Shown: positions 1 to 7,780 of the stretch, one piece after another | Layout of the letters: each line of letters starts with the position of its first letter | Numbering within the stretch: position 1 is the first letter of the stretch | Assembly (NCBI GenBank): GCA_025458675.1 | Contig: JALORY010000020.1 | Coordinates: forward strand, 1-36,610 | Reading direction: 5' to 3' | Length of the DNA stretch: 36,610 nt | Origin: Gammaproteobacteria bacterium | Lineage (GTDB): Bacteria; Pseudomonadota; Gammaproteobacteria; Chromatiales; Chromatiaceae | Notes under the pieces: generated by a model | The model's database searches: none | Seen by the model: only the letters and a program-made list of their open reading frames with translations | What the model was told of the DNA's origin: nothing | Made by a program: the position numbers and the translations under genes

Positions 1-1443
1 GCGCCGGCGGTCGTCGCCGGTGTTCTTGCGCAGGTCGAGGAACTCCTCGATGTCGACGTGCCAGGTCTCGAGGTAGGCGCAGACCGCGCCCTTGCGCTTT
101 CCGCCCTGGTTGACCGCGACCGCGGTGTCGTTCGCCACCTTGAGGAACGGCACGACGCCCTGCGACTTGCCGTTGGTGCCCTTGATGTGAGCGCCCATGC
201 CGCGCACGCGGGTCCAGTCGTTGCCGAGGCCGCCCGCGTACTTGGAGAGCAGGGCGTTGTCCTTGATGGCGCTGTAGATGCCGTCGAGGTCGTCCGCGAC
301 CGTCGTCAGATAGCAGCTCGACAGCTGCGGACGCAGCGTGCCCGAGTTGAACAGCGTCGGCGTGGAGCTCATGAAGTCGAAGCTCGACAGCAGCTCGTAG
401 AACTCGATCGCACGCTGCTCGCGGTCGATCTCGTTGATCGCGAGACCCATCGCCACGCGCATGAAGAAGGCCTGCGGCAGCTCGAAGCGGGTGCCATGGC
501 AGTGGATGAAGTAGCGGTCGTACAGGGTCTGCAGCCCGAGGTACGTGAACTGGAGGTCCCGCTCCGGCCGCAGCGCCGCGCCGATGCGGACGAGGTCGAA
601 CTGCGCCAGGCGCTTGTCGAGCAGCTCGAGCTCGCCGGCGCGCCGCACGTAGGCCTCGAAGTACTCCGCGTAGCGGTCGGCCATCTCCGCCTGGGTGTCC
701 ACCCGGGTGTCGAGCCCGAGGAAACCGAGGGCCTCGCGCCGCAGGATGTCGAGCAGGAGCCGGGCCGCGGCCTCCGAGTAGTTCGGCTCGGTCTCGATCA
801 GGGTGCGCGCGCTCATGACCAGCGCCTGCGACACGTCCTGCTCCTTCACGCCCTCGAACAGGTTGCGGCAGGTGTCGTCGAGGATCGCCTCCGGCTGCAC
901 CTCGTCGAGGCCGGCGCAGGCCTCGGCCACCAGGCGGCGCAGGCGGTCGACGTCGAGCGGGCGGCTGGAGCCGTCGGCGAGGGTGACGTTCACGAGGCGC
1001 TTGGGCTCCGGTGCCTCGGCGGCCTTCGCGGCGCGCTCGCGGGCGCGCTCCTCGCGGTACAGGACGTAGGAGCGGGCGATCTTGTGCTCCCCCGCGCGCA
1101 TCAGGGCGAGCTCGACCTGGTCCTGGACGTCCTCGATGTGGACCGTGCCGCCGGACGGCATCCGGCGGGTGAGGGCCGCGACGACCTGGTCGGTGATGGC
1201 CTGGACGGTCTGGTGGATGCGGCTGGAGGCAGCCGCGCTGCCGCCCTCGACCGCGAGGAAGGCCTTGGTGACCGCGACCGCGATCTTGTTGGCGTCGAAG
1301 CCCGTGACCTTGCCGTTCCGACGGATGACGTGGAACGCGCCCGGCTCGTAGGCCGCGAGCTCGGCGGGAAGGGCCCCGACGGCCTCGGCAGGCGGCGGGA
1401 CGTCGGGAACGGCACTGCGTACAGGGGTCTCGGTGGTCGCCAT
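1..1443 (-). CDS. nrdA: Ribonucleoside-diphosphate reductase alpha subunit, class I (5' part, truncated by window edge)
   Basis: Large subunit of aerobic ribonucleotide reductase, which reduces ribonucleoside diphosphates to deoxyribonucleotides in the cytoplasm. The 481 visible residues begin MATTETPVRS. An ATP-cone follows (about residues 35-125, with VIRRNGKVTGFDANKI), then a second cone-like region (about 130-220), as in Pseudomonas-type NrdA. The catalytic barrel starts after that, with LSSCYL (Cys377, the redox-active N-terminal cysteine position) and NQGGKRKGAVCAYLETWH near the edge. The radical-site NxCxE segment and the C-terminal cysteine tail lie beyond position 1. The start is supported by a GGAGG ribosome site six bases upstream. 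The two cones suggest dATP/ATP allosteric activity control. The partner nrdB would be expected downstream, off the left edge. Family identity is very secure. Confidence 0.97.
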   Translation of the reverse strand, partial: MATTETPVRSAVPDVPPPAEAVGALPAELAAYEPGAFHVIRRNGKVTGFDANKIAVAVTKAFLAVEGGSAAASSRIHQTVQAITDQVVAALTRRMPSGGTVHIEDVQDQVELALMRAGEHKIARSYVLYREERARERAAKAAEAPEPKRLVNVTLADGSSRPLDVDRLRRLVAEACAGLDEVQPEAILDDTCRNLFEGVKEQDVSQALVMSARTLIETEPNYSEAAARLLLDILRREALGFLGLDTRVDTQAEMADRYAEYFEAYVRRAGELELLDKRLAQFDLVRIGAALRPERDLQFTYLGLQTLYDRYFIHCHGTRFELPQAFFMRVAMGLAINEIDREQRAIEFYELLSSFDFMSSTPTLFNSGTLRPQLSSCYLTTVADDLDGIYSAIKDNALLSKYAGGLGNDWTRVRGMGAHIKGTNGKSQGVVPFLKVANDTAVAVNQGGKRKGAVCAYLETWHVDIEEFLDLRKNTGDDRRR

Positions 1444-1524
1444 GAATCCTCCAGTCTCGTCTTTGGTCTAGGTATGGGTGACGCGGTGTCCCCGCGTTGC
1501 GCGGGGCGGAACGGAGCCGCGAAG

Positions 1525-1540
1525 GCACAATATATACGGC
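1525..1540 (-). promoter_or_regulatory. NrdR box 1 (proximal), overlapping the nrdA -10
   Basis: gcacaatatatacggc matches one half and the centre of the NrdR-box consensus (roughly acaCwATATwTwGtgt); the right half is degenerate. It covers the -10 hexamer, as expected for a repressor site. NrdR is the ATP-cone repressor of ribonucleotide reductase genes. The site lies 32 bp (three helical turns) from the second box, the spacing normally seen for paired NrdR boxes. Confidence 0.75.
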
Positions 1541-1556
1541 GTCGGAGGCCTGTCAA
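1529..1556 (-). promoter_or_regulatory. Sigma70 promoter of nrdA
   Basis: On the minus strand a perfect TTGACA (1556-1551) is followed after 16 bp by TATATT (1534-1529). This puts transcription start near 1522 and gives an untranslated leader of roughly 80 nt before the nrdA ATG at 1443. The -10 element lies inside the proximal NrdR box, and the distal NrdR box abuts the -35 element. Confidence 0.8.
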
Positions 1557-1572
1557 CCACAACATCTTGTGA
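1557..1572 (-). promoter_or_regulatory. NrdR box 2 (distal), abutting the nrdA -35
   Basis: ccacaacatcttgtga is a near-palindrome (CACAA...TTGTG) matching the NrdR-box consensus on both halves. It begins exactly at the upstream edge of the TTGACA -35 element. Together with box 1 it forms the standard two-box NrdR operator with a 16-bp gap. Confidence 0.78.
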
Positions 1573-1576
1573 ATAA
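1568..1576 (-). promoter_or_regulatory. DnaA box (TTATTCACA)
   Basis: The minus strand reads TTATTCACA, a full match to the TTWTNCACA DnaA-box consensus. It overlaps the end of the distal NrdR box and lies just upstream of the nrdA -35. DnaA control of nrdAB through boxes in the promoter is known in E. coli, so a similar link between replication initiation and dNTP supply is plausible here. Confidence 0.55.
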
Positions 1577-1612
1577 GCGGTCCTGATTCGCGGGGACAGG
1601 CTGTGCGCGGGC

Positions 1613-1621
1613 TGTGGAAAA
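1613..1621 (-). promoter_or_regulatory. DnaA box (TTTTCCACA)
   Basis: The minus strand reads TTTTCCACA, a second full match to TTWTNCACA. It has the same orientation as the box at 1568-1576 and lies 45 bp further upstream of nrdA. The pair makes a chance origin less likely than a single site would. Confidence 0.5.
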
Positions 1622-1777
1622 ATGCCGCTGGCCCCGCCGCGCCGGCGGCTGCGCGGGAGGGGTGCGACGGGGTGGGGGCGGTTACGCGACGAGGCGCCCC
1701 GGGCGGAGCGAACGCGGGCGCCGACGGGCACGGGCAAGCGCCGCGTCCGGTCGGCGGAGGGGACGGGAGGGACTTTG

Positions 1778-1798
1778 CGCCGCGGCAGTGCCGCGGCG
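1778..1798 (-). terminator. GC-rich hairpin just past the epimerase stop
   Basis: A perfect 9-bp inverted repeat (CGCCGCGGC, loop of 3, GCCGCGGCG) begins five bases beyond the epimerase stop codon. It probably stabilises or ends the minus-strand nucleotide-sugar transcript. No T tract follows, so it is not a classical intrinsic terminator. Confidence 0.35.
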
Positions 1799-1803
1799 GC
1801 GAC

Positions 1804-2811
1804 TCACGCGCGGTAGTAGGACCGGTACCAGTCGACGAAGTTGCGCACGCCGGTCTCGACCGGCGTCGCCGGCAGGTAGCCGGTGTCGCGGACCAGGTCC
1901 TCGACGTCGGCGTAGGTGTCCGGCACGTCGCCGGCCTGCAGCGGCAGCATGATCTTCTCGGCCTTGCGGCCGAGGCACTCCTCGAGCACCTCGATGTAGC
2001 GCATCAGCTCCACCGGGTGGTGGTTTCCGATGTTGTAGAGACGGTAGGGCGCGAGGCTGGTCGCCGAGTCCGGATCGTCCCCGGTCCACTGCGGGTTCGG
2101 GGTCGCAGGCCGGTCGAGCACCCGGATGACGCCCTCGACGATGTCGTCGACGTAAGTGAAGTCCCGGCGGTGGTGCCCGTAGTTGAAGACCTCGATCGGC
2201 TGGCCGGCGAGGATCGCCTTGGTGAACTTGAACAACGCCATGTCCGGCCGGCCCCAGGGGCCGTAGACGGTGAAGAAGCGCAGGCCGGTCGTGGGTACGC
2301 CGTAGAGGTGGCTGTAGGTGTGCGCCATCAGCTCGTTCGCCTTCTTGGTCGCGGCGTACAGACTGAGCGGGTGATCCACGTTGTGGTGCACCGAGAACGG
2401 CATGTTGGTGTTAGCGCCGTAGACCGAGCTGCTCGAGGCGTAGACGAGGTGGCCGACGCCGTTGTGGCGGCAGCCCTCGAGCACGTTTGCGAAGCCCACG
2501 AGGTTGCTGTCCACGTAGGCGAGCGGGTTCTCGAGCGAGTAGCGCACGCCGGCCTGCGCGGCGAGGTTGACGACGCGGTCCGGTGCGTGGGTCGCGAAGG
2601 CTTCGGCGACCGCTGCACGGTCCTCCAGGCGGATGCGCAGGTCGGTGAAGCCCGGGAAGACCGTGAGGCGCGCGAGGCGCGCCTTCTTGAGCTCGACGTC
2701 GTAGTAAGGGTCGAGGCAGTCGATGCCGACGACCTCGTCGCCGCGCTCGAGCAGTCGCAGCGACAGCTGCGCGCCGATGAATCCGGCAGCGCCGGTGACC
2801 AGAATCCGCAT
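1804..2811 (-). CDS. NAD-dependent nucleotide-sugar epimerase (UDP-glucuronate 4-epimerase type)
   Basis: 335-residue extended short-chain dehydrogenase/reductase that probably interconverts UDP-glucuronate and UDP-galacturonate, or a similar UDP-sugar pair, for surface polysaccharide. The NAD-binding GAAGFIG (residues 7-13) opens the protein. SSSSVYG and YAATK supply the catalytic Ser/Tyr/Lys. [15 protein letters not shown] and the [15 protein letters not shown] region are typical of the UDP-glucuronate 4-epimerase (LspL/GAE) branch. Length is normal. It lies 24 bp downstream of the UDP-sugar dehydrogenase gene on the same strand, so the two very likely form an operon: one enzyme makes a UDP-uronic acid, the other epimerises it. 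The exact substrate cannot be fixed; a TviC-like role on UDP-GlcNAc derivatives is the main alternative. Confidence 0.92.
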   Translation of the reverse strand: MRILVTGAAGFIGAQLSLRLLERGDEVVGIDCLDPYYDVELKKARLARLTVFPGFTDLRIRLEDRAAVAEAFATHAPDRVVNLAAQAGVRYSLENPLAYVDSNLVGFANVLEGCRHNGVGHLVYASSSSVYGANTNMPFSVHHNVDHPLSLYAATKKANELMAHTYSHLYGVPTTGLRFFTVYGPWGRPDMALFKFTKAILAGQPIEVFNYGHHRRDFTYVDDIVEGVIRVLDRPATPNPQWTGDDPDSATSLAPYRLYNIGNHHPVELMRYIEVLEECLGRKAEKIMLPLQAGDVPDTYADVEDLVRDTGYLPATPVETGVRNFVDWYRSYYRA

Positions 2812-2835
2812 TGCCTTCTCGCGCCTCCCGCGCAG

Positions 2836-4113
2836 TCAGAGCCGGCCGTCGACCGCGGCCGCAGGAAACAGGTACTTGACGTCGAAGACGACGGCGTTCG
2901 GCTTTCCGAGCGCGCGCACGCCGTCGATGCCGAGCGCCTTGAACTGCCGGTGCGCCACCGCGACGATGACCGCGTCGTAGGCACCGCGGGCCGCCTCGGC
3001 GACCGGCTTTATCCCGTACTCGTGCTCGGCCTCGTCGGCGTTGATCCAGGGGTCGTGCACGTCGACGTCTACGCCGAAGCTCTTCAGCTCCGCCACGATG
3101 TCCACGACCCGGGTGTTGCGCAGGTCGGGGCAGTTCTCCTTGAACGTCAGCCCGAGCACCAGGACGCGCGCTCCGGCGACCTGCATCCCGCGCTTGATCA
3201 TCAGCTTCACCGTCTCGCGGGCGACGTGGTTGCCCATCGAGTCGTTGATCCGCCGCCCCGCGAGGATGATCTCGGGGTGGTACCCGATGGCCTGCGCCTT
3301 GTGGGTCAGGTAGTAGGGATCCACGCCGATGCAGTGACCGCCGACCAGGCCAGGTCGGAACGGCAGGAAGTTCCACTTGCTGCCCGCGGCCTCGAGCACC
3401 TCGAGGGTGTCGATCCCCAGGCGCTGGAAGATCAGCGCCAGCTCGTTGATCAGCGCGATGTTGACGTCGCGCTGCGTGTTCTCGATGACCTTGGCCGCCT
3501 CGGCGACCTTGATGCTGCTCGCCTTGTGCGTACCGGCAGTGATGATCGTGCGGTACAGCGCGTCGACGTAGTCCGCCACCTCCGGCGTGGAGCCCGAGGT
3601 GACCTTGCGGATCGAGGTGACGCGGTGCTCCTTGTCACCGGGGTTGATCCGCTCGGGGCTGTAGCCGACGAAGAAGTCCGTGTTGAAGGCGAGGCCGGAG
3701 ACCGCTTCCATGATCGGGACGCAGACCTCCTCGGTGCACCCGGGGTAGACGGTGGACTCGAAGATTGCCACGTCGCCGCGGCGGAGGACGCGGCCGAGCG
3801 TCCGGCTCGCGGACTCGAGGGGACGGAGGTCCGGGTTCTTGAACTCGTCGATCGGCGTAGGGACGGTGACCACGTAGACGTTGCAGTCGACCAGATCGGA
3901 CTCGTCGGTCGTGCAGGTCAGGCGGCCCGCGGCACGCAGCTCCTCCGGCGACACCTCCAGCGAGCTGTCGCGGCCGGCGCGCAACTCCGCGATGCGCGCG
4001 GGATTGAGGTCGAATCCGGTCACGGCGAAGCGCTTGCCGAACTCGACGGCGAGGGGCAGGCCGACGTAGCCTAATCCGATGACGCCGATTCGGGTCTGTT
4101 CGAGGTCGAGCAT
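2836..4113 (-). CDS. tviB: UDP-sugar 6-dehydrogenase, TviB/WbpO type
   Basis: 425-residue nucleotide-sugar dehydrogenase that oxidises C6 of a UDP-hexose (UDP-GlcNAc or UDP-GalNAc type) to the uronic acid with two NAD+. The N-terminal Rossmann motif is [13 protein letters not shown], the central helix carries the conserved [14 protein letters not shown], and the catalytic cysteine lies in [15 protein letters not shown]. The C-terminal domain has [15 protein letters not shown]. The start chosen is the ATG at 4113 ([13 protein letters not shown]); a longer in-frame extension to 4176 adds residues not typical of the family. It is the first gene of a minus-strand pair with the epimerase. Such dehydrogenases often accompany exopolysaccharide loci, which fits the PEP-CTERM block running divergently from 4316. 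The tviB/wbpO subgroup rests on overall resemblance. Confidence 0.92.
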   Translation of the reverse strand: MLDLEQTRIGVIGLGYVGLPLAVEFGKRFAVTGFDLNPARIAELRAGRDSSLEVSPEELRAAGRLTCTTDESDLVDCNVYVVTVPTPIDEFKNPDLRPLESASRTLGRVLRRGDVAIFESTVYPGCTEEVCVPIMEAVSGLAFNTDFFVGYSPERINPGDKEHRVTSIRKVTSGSTPEVADYVDALYRTIITAGTHKASSIKVAEAAKVIENTQRDVNIALINELALIFQRLGIDTLEVLEAAGSKWNFLPFRPGLVGGHCIGVDPYYLTHKAQAIGYHPEIILAGRRINDSMGNHVARETVKLMIKRGMQVAGARVLVLGLTFKENCPDLRNTRVVDIVAELKSFGVDVDVHDPWINADEAEHEYGIKPVAEAARGAYDAVIVAVAHRQFKALGIDGVRALGKPNAVVFDVKYLFPAAAVDGRL

Positions 4114-4315
4114 CTGAGGCCTTTGAGTGCAGAGGGAGACGTGGCGGGGAACAGTATCGGCCGGCGATGCTAACAACTTATGCCCGGGCGTGCAGCCGGC
4201 GCGCGGGGCGGCCGGTCAAGATTTTCGTTCGGGTGCCGATGCATCTCGGGCCGCGGCCCCTCCCGGGGCGCCCGGTCGTTGCGGCGGTGGGCCGCGCCAG
4301 GAAGCCTCAGATTTC

Positions 4316-5704
4316 ATGATCCGCGTATTCGGCCACTACATTTCCCGCGTCTTCCTGGTCCTCGGGCTGGTCGAGGTGGTGGTGCTCGGCCTGTCCTTGG
4401 CGGCCGGCTACTACATCCGGGTCGGCACCGGCGTCGAACAGTTCTTCGCGAGCGACGGGACGATCGTCGTGCTCGCCCTCGGCTATGCGCTCATCACGAC
4501 GCTGGCGATGATCGCGCTCGGCCTGTACCAGCGCGGCCTGCCCTGGGGGGCGGGTTTCATCGTGCGCCTGCTCATGGCGCTCGGCATCTCGACCTTCGCG
4601 ACGACGCTGCTCTTCTACCTGATTCCCAACGTCACGCTCGGGCGCGCCGTCATCGGTCTGACCCTGCTGTTCTCGCTGGTCGGCATCCTGTCGGTGCGCA
4701 GCCTCTTTCTCCGCTTCGCCGGCAGCGACGTGTTCCAGCACCGGGTCGTCGTGCTCGGGACCGGGCGTCACGCCGCGCTGGTGCGGGAGCTCGAGGACCC
4801 CTCGCAGCAGTTCCGCGTGGTCAGCTACGTGAACCTCGGCGACGTCGAGGAGAGGATTCCACGCCAGCGGCAGGCCGTGCTCGACGGTCGCCTGCTCGAG
4901 TTCATGGCCGCGCACGACGCCGACGAGATCGTGGTGGCCGTCGACGATCGTCGACGGCGGCTGCCGGTCGACGACATCCTCGACTGCAAGATGAGCGGAA
5001 TCAGCGTGCTCGACCTCAGCAGCTTCTTCGAGCAGCACGGTTCCTTCGTGAACATCGAGATCGTGCAGCCGAGCTGGTTCATCTTCTCGACGGGGTTCAG
5101 TGCGCGGCCGCTGGTCGCGGCGGCGAAGCGCGGGCTGGACCTCGCCGGTGCGTCGGCACTGCTGCTCGTCGGGCTGCCGGCGATGGTGCTGGTGGCCCTC
5201 GCCATCCTGATCGAGTGCGGCGGGCGCGGGTCGGTGCTGTTCCACCAGCGGCGCGTCGGGCTGCAGGGCCGGACGTTCCTCCTGCACAAGTTCCGCAGCA
5301 TGCGCGAGGACGCGGAGGCCGACGGCATCGCCCGCTGGGCGCAGCTCGGCGACTCCCGCGTCACGCGCGTCGGCAAGTTCATCCGCAAGACCCGGCTCGA
5401 CGAGATGCCGCAGCTGTTCAACGTCCTGCGGGGCGAGATGAGCCTGGTCGGACCCCGCCCCGAGCGTCCGGAATTCGTCGCCGAGCTGTCGCAGCGGCTG
5501 CGCTTCTACGACGAGCGCCACCGCGTCAAGCCGGGCCTGACCGGCTGGGCGCAGCTCAACTACCAGTACGGCTCGTCCATCGACGACTCGAAGCGGAAGC
5601 TCGAGTACGACCTCTACTACGTGAAGAACTGCAGCCTCTTCCTCGACCTGGTGATCCTGCTCGAGACGGTCGAGGTCGTTCTCTGGGGCAAGGGCGCGCG
5701 ATGA
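4316..5704 (+). CDS. PEP-CTERM/XrtA-system-associated sugar transferase (priming glycosyltransferase)
   Basis: 462-residue membrane enzyme that probably starts exopolysaccharide synthesis by moving a sugar phosphate onto undecaprenyl phosphate. The N-terminal half has several transmembrane helices and a nucleotide-binding-like segment (VVVLGTGRHAALVRELED). The C-terminal half is a bacterial sugar transferase domain, with KRGLDL before a membrane hairpin, then LHKFRSM, TRLDEMPQLFNVL, SLVGPRPERPEF and KPGLTGWAQ. Length and architecture match the EpsB-like transferases tied to the exosortase A/PEP-CTERM system. The ATG at 4316 (MIRVFGHY) is preferred over an upstream in-frame start because it opens directly into the first helix and has AGGAAG upstream. 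The stop overlaps the prsK start (ATGA), indicating one transcript with the prs genes. Confidence 0.92.
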   Translation: MIRVFGHYISRVFLVLGLVEVVVLGLSLAAGYYIRVGTGVEQFFASDGTIVVLALGYALITTLAMIALGLYQRGLPWGAGFIVRLLMALGISTFATTLLFYLIPNVTLGRAVIGLTLLFSLVGILSVRSLFLRFAGSDVFQHRVVVLGTGRHAALVRELEDPSQQFRVVSYVNLGDVEERIPRQRQAVLDGRLLEFMAAHDADEIVVAVDDRRRRLPVDDILDCKMSGISVLDLSSFFEQHGSFVNIEIVQPSWFIFSTGFSARPLVAAAKRGLDLAGASALLLVGLPAMVLVALAILIECGGRGSVLFHQRRVGLQGRTFLLHKFRSMREDAEADGIARWAQLGDSRVTRVGKFIRKTRLDEMPQLFNVLRGEMSLVGPRPERPEFVAELSQRLRFYDERHRVKPGLTGWAQLNYQYGSSIDDSKRKLEYDLYYVKNCSLFLDLVILLETVEVVLWGKGAR

Positions 5705-7779
5705 CCGCCGTGGCGGCCGCGGGCTACGCCTTGGCCGCCGTGCTGTTCGGCGTCCTGACCCTGCTGCTCGCCACGCAGTGGCGGGGCAGGGCGAAGGGCG
5801 GCTACCTGCTGGCCGCGAGCGTCGTTTCGACGGTCTGGGCCGGGCTGCACGCGTGGCAGATCCTCTACCAGACCCTGCCCCCGAACCTGCTGCTGGCCGC
5901 CGAGTCGCTGCGCTACTTCACGTGGCTGCTGTTCCTCCTCGCGGTGCTGTCGCCGGTCGCGCAGCGGGACCCCGCCTATCGCCGCGCCCTCGCCGGCGCG
6001 CACCTCGTGCTGTTCGGGCTCGTGGCCGTCGTGCTGCTGTCGCTCGACGACTACGGCCCCGTGGGCGCCGTCGCCGGGTCGGAGACGACACGGGCGGATC
6101 TCAAGCTCATAGGGCAGCTGCTGCTGGCGATCGCCGGCATGGGGCTGATCGAGCAGGTGCTGCGCAACACGCCGCCGGAGGCGCGCTGGGGGATCAAGTT
6201 CCTCTGCATCGGGCTGGGCGCGATCTTCGTCTTCGACTTCTATCTCTACACCGACGCGCTGCTCTTCCGCCGGCTGGATCACGACATCTGGCTTGCGCGC
6301 GGGGTCGTGAACGCGATGGTGGTGCCGCTGCTCGCCGTGTCCGCGGCGCGCAACCCCGACTGGTCGATGCCGCTGGCCGTGTCGCGGCGGATGGTGCTGC
6401 ACACCACCGCCTTCTTCAGCGCCGGCGTCTACATGCTGCTCATGGCGCTCGCCGGCTACTACATCAAGGTCTACGGCGGCGAGTGGGGCCAGATACTGCA
6501 GGCGGCGTTCATCATGGGGGCGCTGCTCGTCCTGCTCGTCCTGCTGTTCTCCGGCCAGCTCCGCGCGCGGCTGCGCGTGCTGATCAACAAGCACTTCTTC
6601 ACCTACCGGTACGACTACCGCGAGGAGTGGCTGCACCTCATGGCCGCGCTCGCCGGACCCGGCAGCGACCGGCCCCTGAACGAGCGCGTGATCTTCGCCA
6701 TCGCGGAGATCGTGGAGAGCCCGGGCGGCCTGCTCTGGCTCTGCGACGAGCGGGGCAGCTGCCGGATCGCTGCGCGGCTGCACCACCCGGAGCTCGACCT
6801 GCCGCCGCAGCCGCCGGGCGACGCGCTGACCGCCTTCCTCGAGGAGAGGCGCTGGGTGATCGACCTGGACGAGCTCGCGCGGGACCCGACGCGGTACGGC
6901 AGTCTGCCGCTGCCCGGCTGGCTCGACGCGGTCGACTCGCCCTGGCTCATCGTGCCGCTCATGCACAACGACCGGCTCAAGGGTTTCGTCGTCCTGTTCC
7001 GGCCGCGCGCCCCCCAGGCGCTGAACTGGGAGAATCTCGACCTGCTGAAGACCGCGGGGATGCAGGCGGCGAGCTACCTCGCGCTGAACCAGGCGGCACA
7101 GGCCCTGGCGGAGGCACGGCAGTTCGAGGGCTTCAACCGGATCTCCGCCTTCGTCATCCACGACCTGAAGAACCTGATCGCGCAGCTCTCGCTGGTGGTC
7201 TCGAACGCGCAGCGGCACCGGGCCAACCCGGAGTTCATCGACGACGCGGTCCGGACGATAGAGAATTCGGTGGCCAAGATGAACCGGCTGATGTCGCAGC
7301 TGCGCTCCGCGACCGCAGCGGACGCCGCGGATCGGGTCGATCTGGCGGCGCTGGTGCGGGACGTCGCCACGGCCCACCAGCGGCAGAGGCCGGCGCCGCG
7401 CTACGAGGGGCCCGCGACGCCGGTGCCGGTGCGGGCCGAGCCCGACCGGCTGTCGGCGGTGATCGGCCACATCGTCCAGAATGCGCAGGACGCGACCCCG
7501 CCCACGGGCGAGGTGGAGATCGGGCTCGCCGTCTCGTCCGGGCGGGCCACCGTCACCGTGCGCGACACGGGCGCGGGCATGGACGACGCCTTCATCCGCG
7601 AGCGGCTCTTCCGGCCCTTCGACTCGACCAAGGGGCTGACCGGCATGGGGATCGGCGCCTACGAGTGCCGCGAGTTCGTGACGTCCCTCGGCGGCTGGGT
7701 CGAGGTCCGGAGCGCCCCGGGCAAGGGGACGTCGTTCACGATCGTGATTCCGACCGCCGACGCGGCGGGCGAGGGGTGA
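5701..7779 (+). CDS. prsK: PEP-CTERM system histidine kinase PrsK
   Basis: 692-residue membrane sensor kinase. About the first 295 residues form a series of roughly eight hydrophobic helices. A GAF-like domain follows (about 310-460), then a phosphoacceptor segment FVIHDLKNLIAQLSLV with His487, and a GHKL ATPase with N box HIVQNAQDAT, G1 box DTGAGMD and a GMGIGAYECREF segment. This combination is the PrsK family, known from genome comparisons to accompany exosortase A loci. It should phosphorylate the downstream regulator PrsR. The ATG overlaps the stop of the sugar transferase by 4 bp, and prsR begins one base after the stop, so the three are translationally linked. The signal sensed is unknown. 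Confidence 0.93.
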   Translation: MTAVAAAGYALAAVLFGVLTLLLATQWRGRAKGGYLLAASVVSTVWAGLHAWQILYQTLPPNLLLAAESLRYFTWLLFLLAVLSPVAQRDPAYRRALAGAHLVLFGLVAVVLLSLDDYGPVGAVAGSETTRADLKLIGQLLLAIAGMGLIEQVLRNTPPEARWGIKFLCIGLGAIFVFDFYLYTDALLFRRLDHDIWLARGVVNAMVVPLLAVSAARNPDWSMPLAVSRRMVLHTTAFFSAGVYMLLMALAGYYIKVYGGEWGQILQAAFIMGALLVLLVLLFSGQLRARLRVLINKHFFTYRYDYREEWLHLMAALAGPGSDRPLNERVIFAIAEIVESPGGLLWLCDERGSCRIAARLHHPELDLPPQPPGDALTAFLEERRWVIDLDELARDPTRYGSLPLPGWLDAVDSPWLIVPLMHNDRLKGFVVLFRPRAPQALNWENLDLLKTAGMQAASYLALNQAAQALAEARQFEGFNRISAFVIHDLKNLIAQLSLVVSNAQRHRANPEFIDDAVRTIENSVAKMNRLMSQLRSATAADAADRVDLAALVRDVATAHQRQRPAPRYEGPATPVPVRAEPDRLSAVIGHIVQNAQDATPPTGEVEIGLAVSSGRATVTVRDTGAGMDDAFIRERLFRPFDSTKGLTGMGIGAYECREFVTSLGGWVEVRSAPGKGTSFTIVIPTADAAGEG

Positions 7780-7780
7780 G

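Noticed and set aside
58-1572. Plus-strand 504-codon frame opposite nrdA
   Set aside because: The minus strand encodes clear NrdA sequence throughout; the plus frame is low-complexity and runs through the nrdA promoter.
1778-1798. Classical intrinsic terminator after the epimerase
   Set aside because: The hairpin is perfect but has no T tract on the minus strand; kept only as a hairpin with low confidence.
4114-4315. Sigma54 (-24/-12) promoter before the PEP-CTERM sugar transferase
   Set aside because: TTGC occurs near 4279, but no GG lies at the required 10-bp distance, so no site is claimed.
4180-5700. Long in-frame extension ahead of prsK
   Set aside because: It overlaps the sugar transferase in another frame and is Arg/Ala-rich; the ATG at 5701 with an ATGA overlap and an immediate membrane helix is the natural start.
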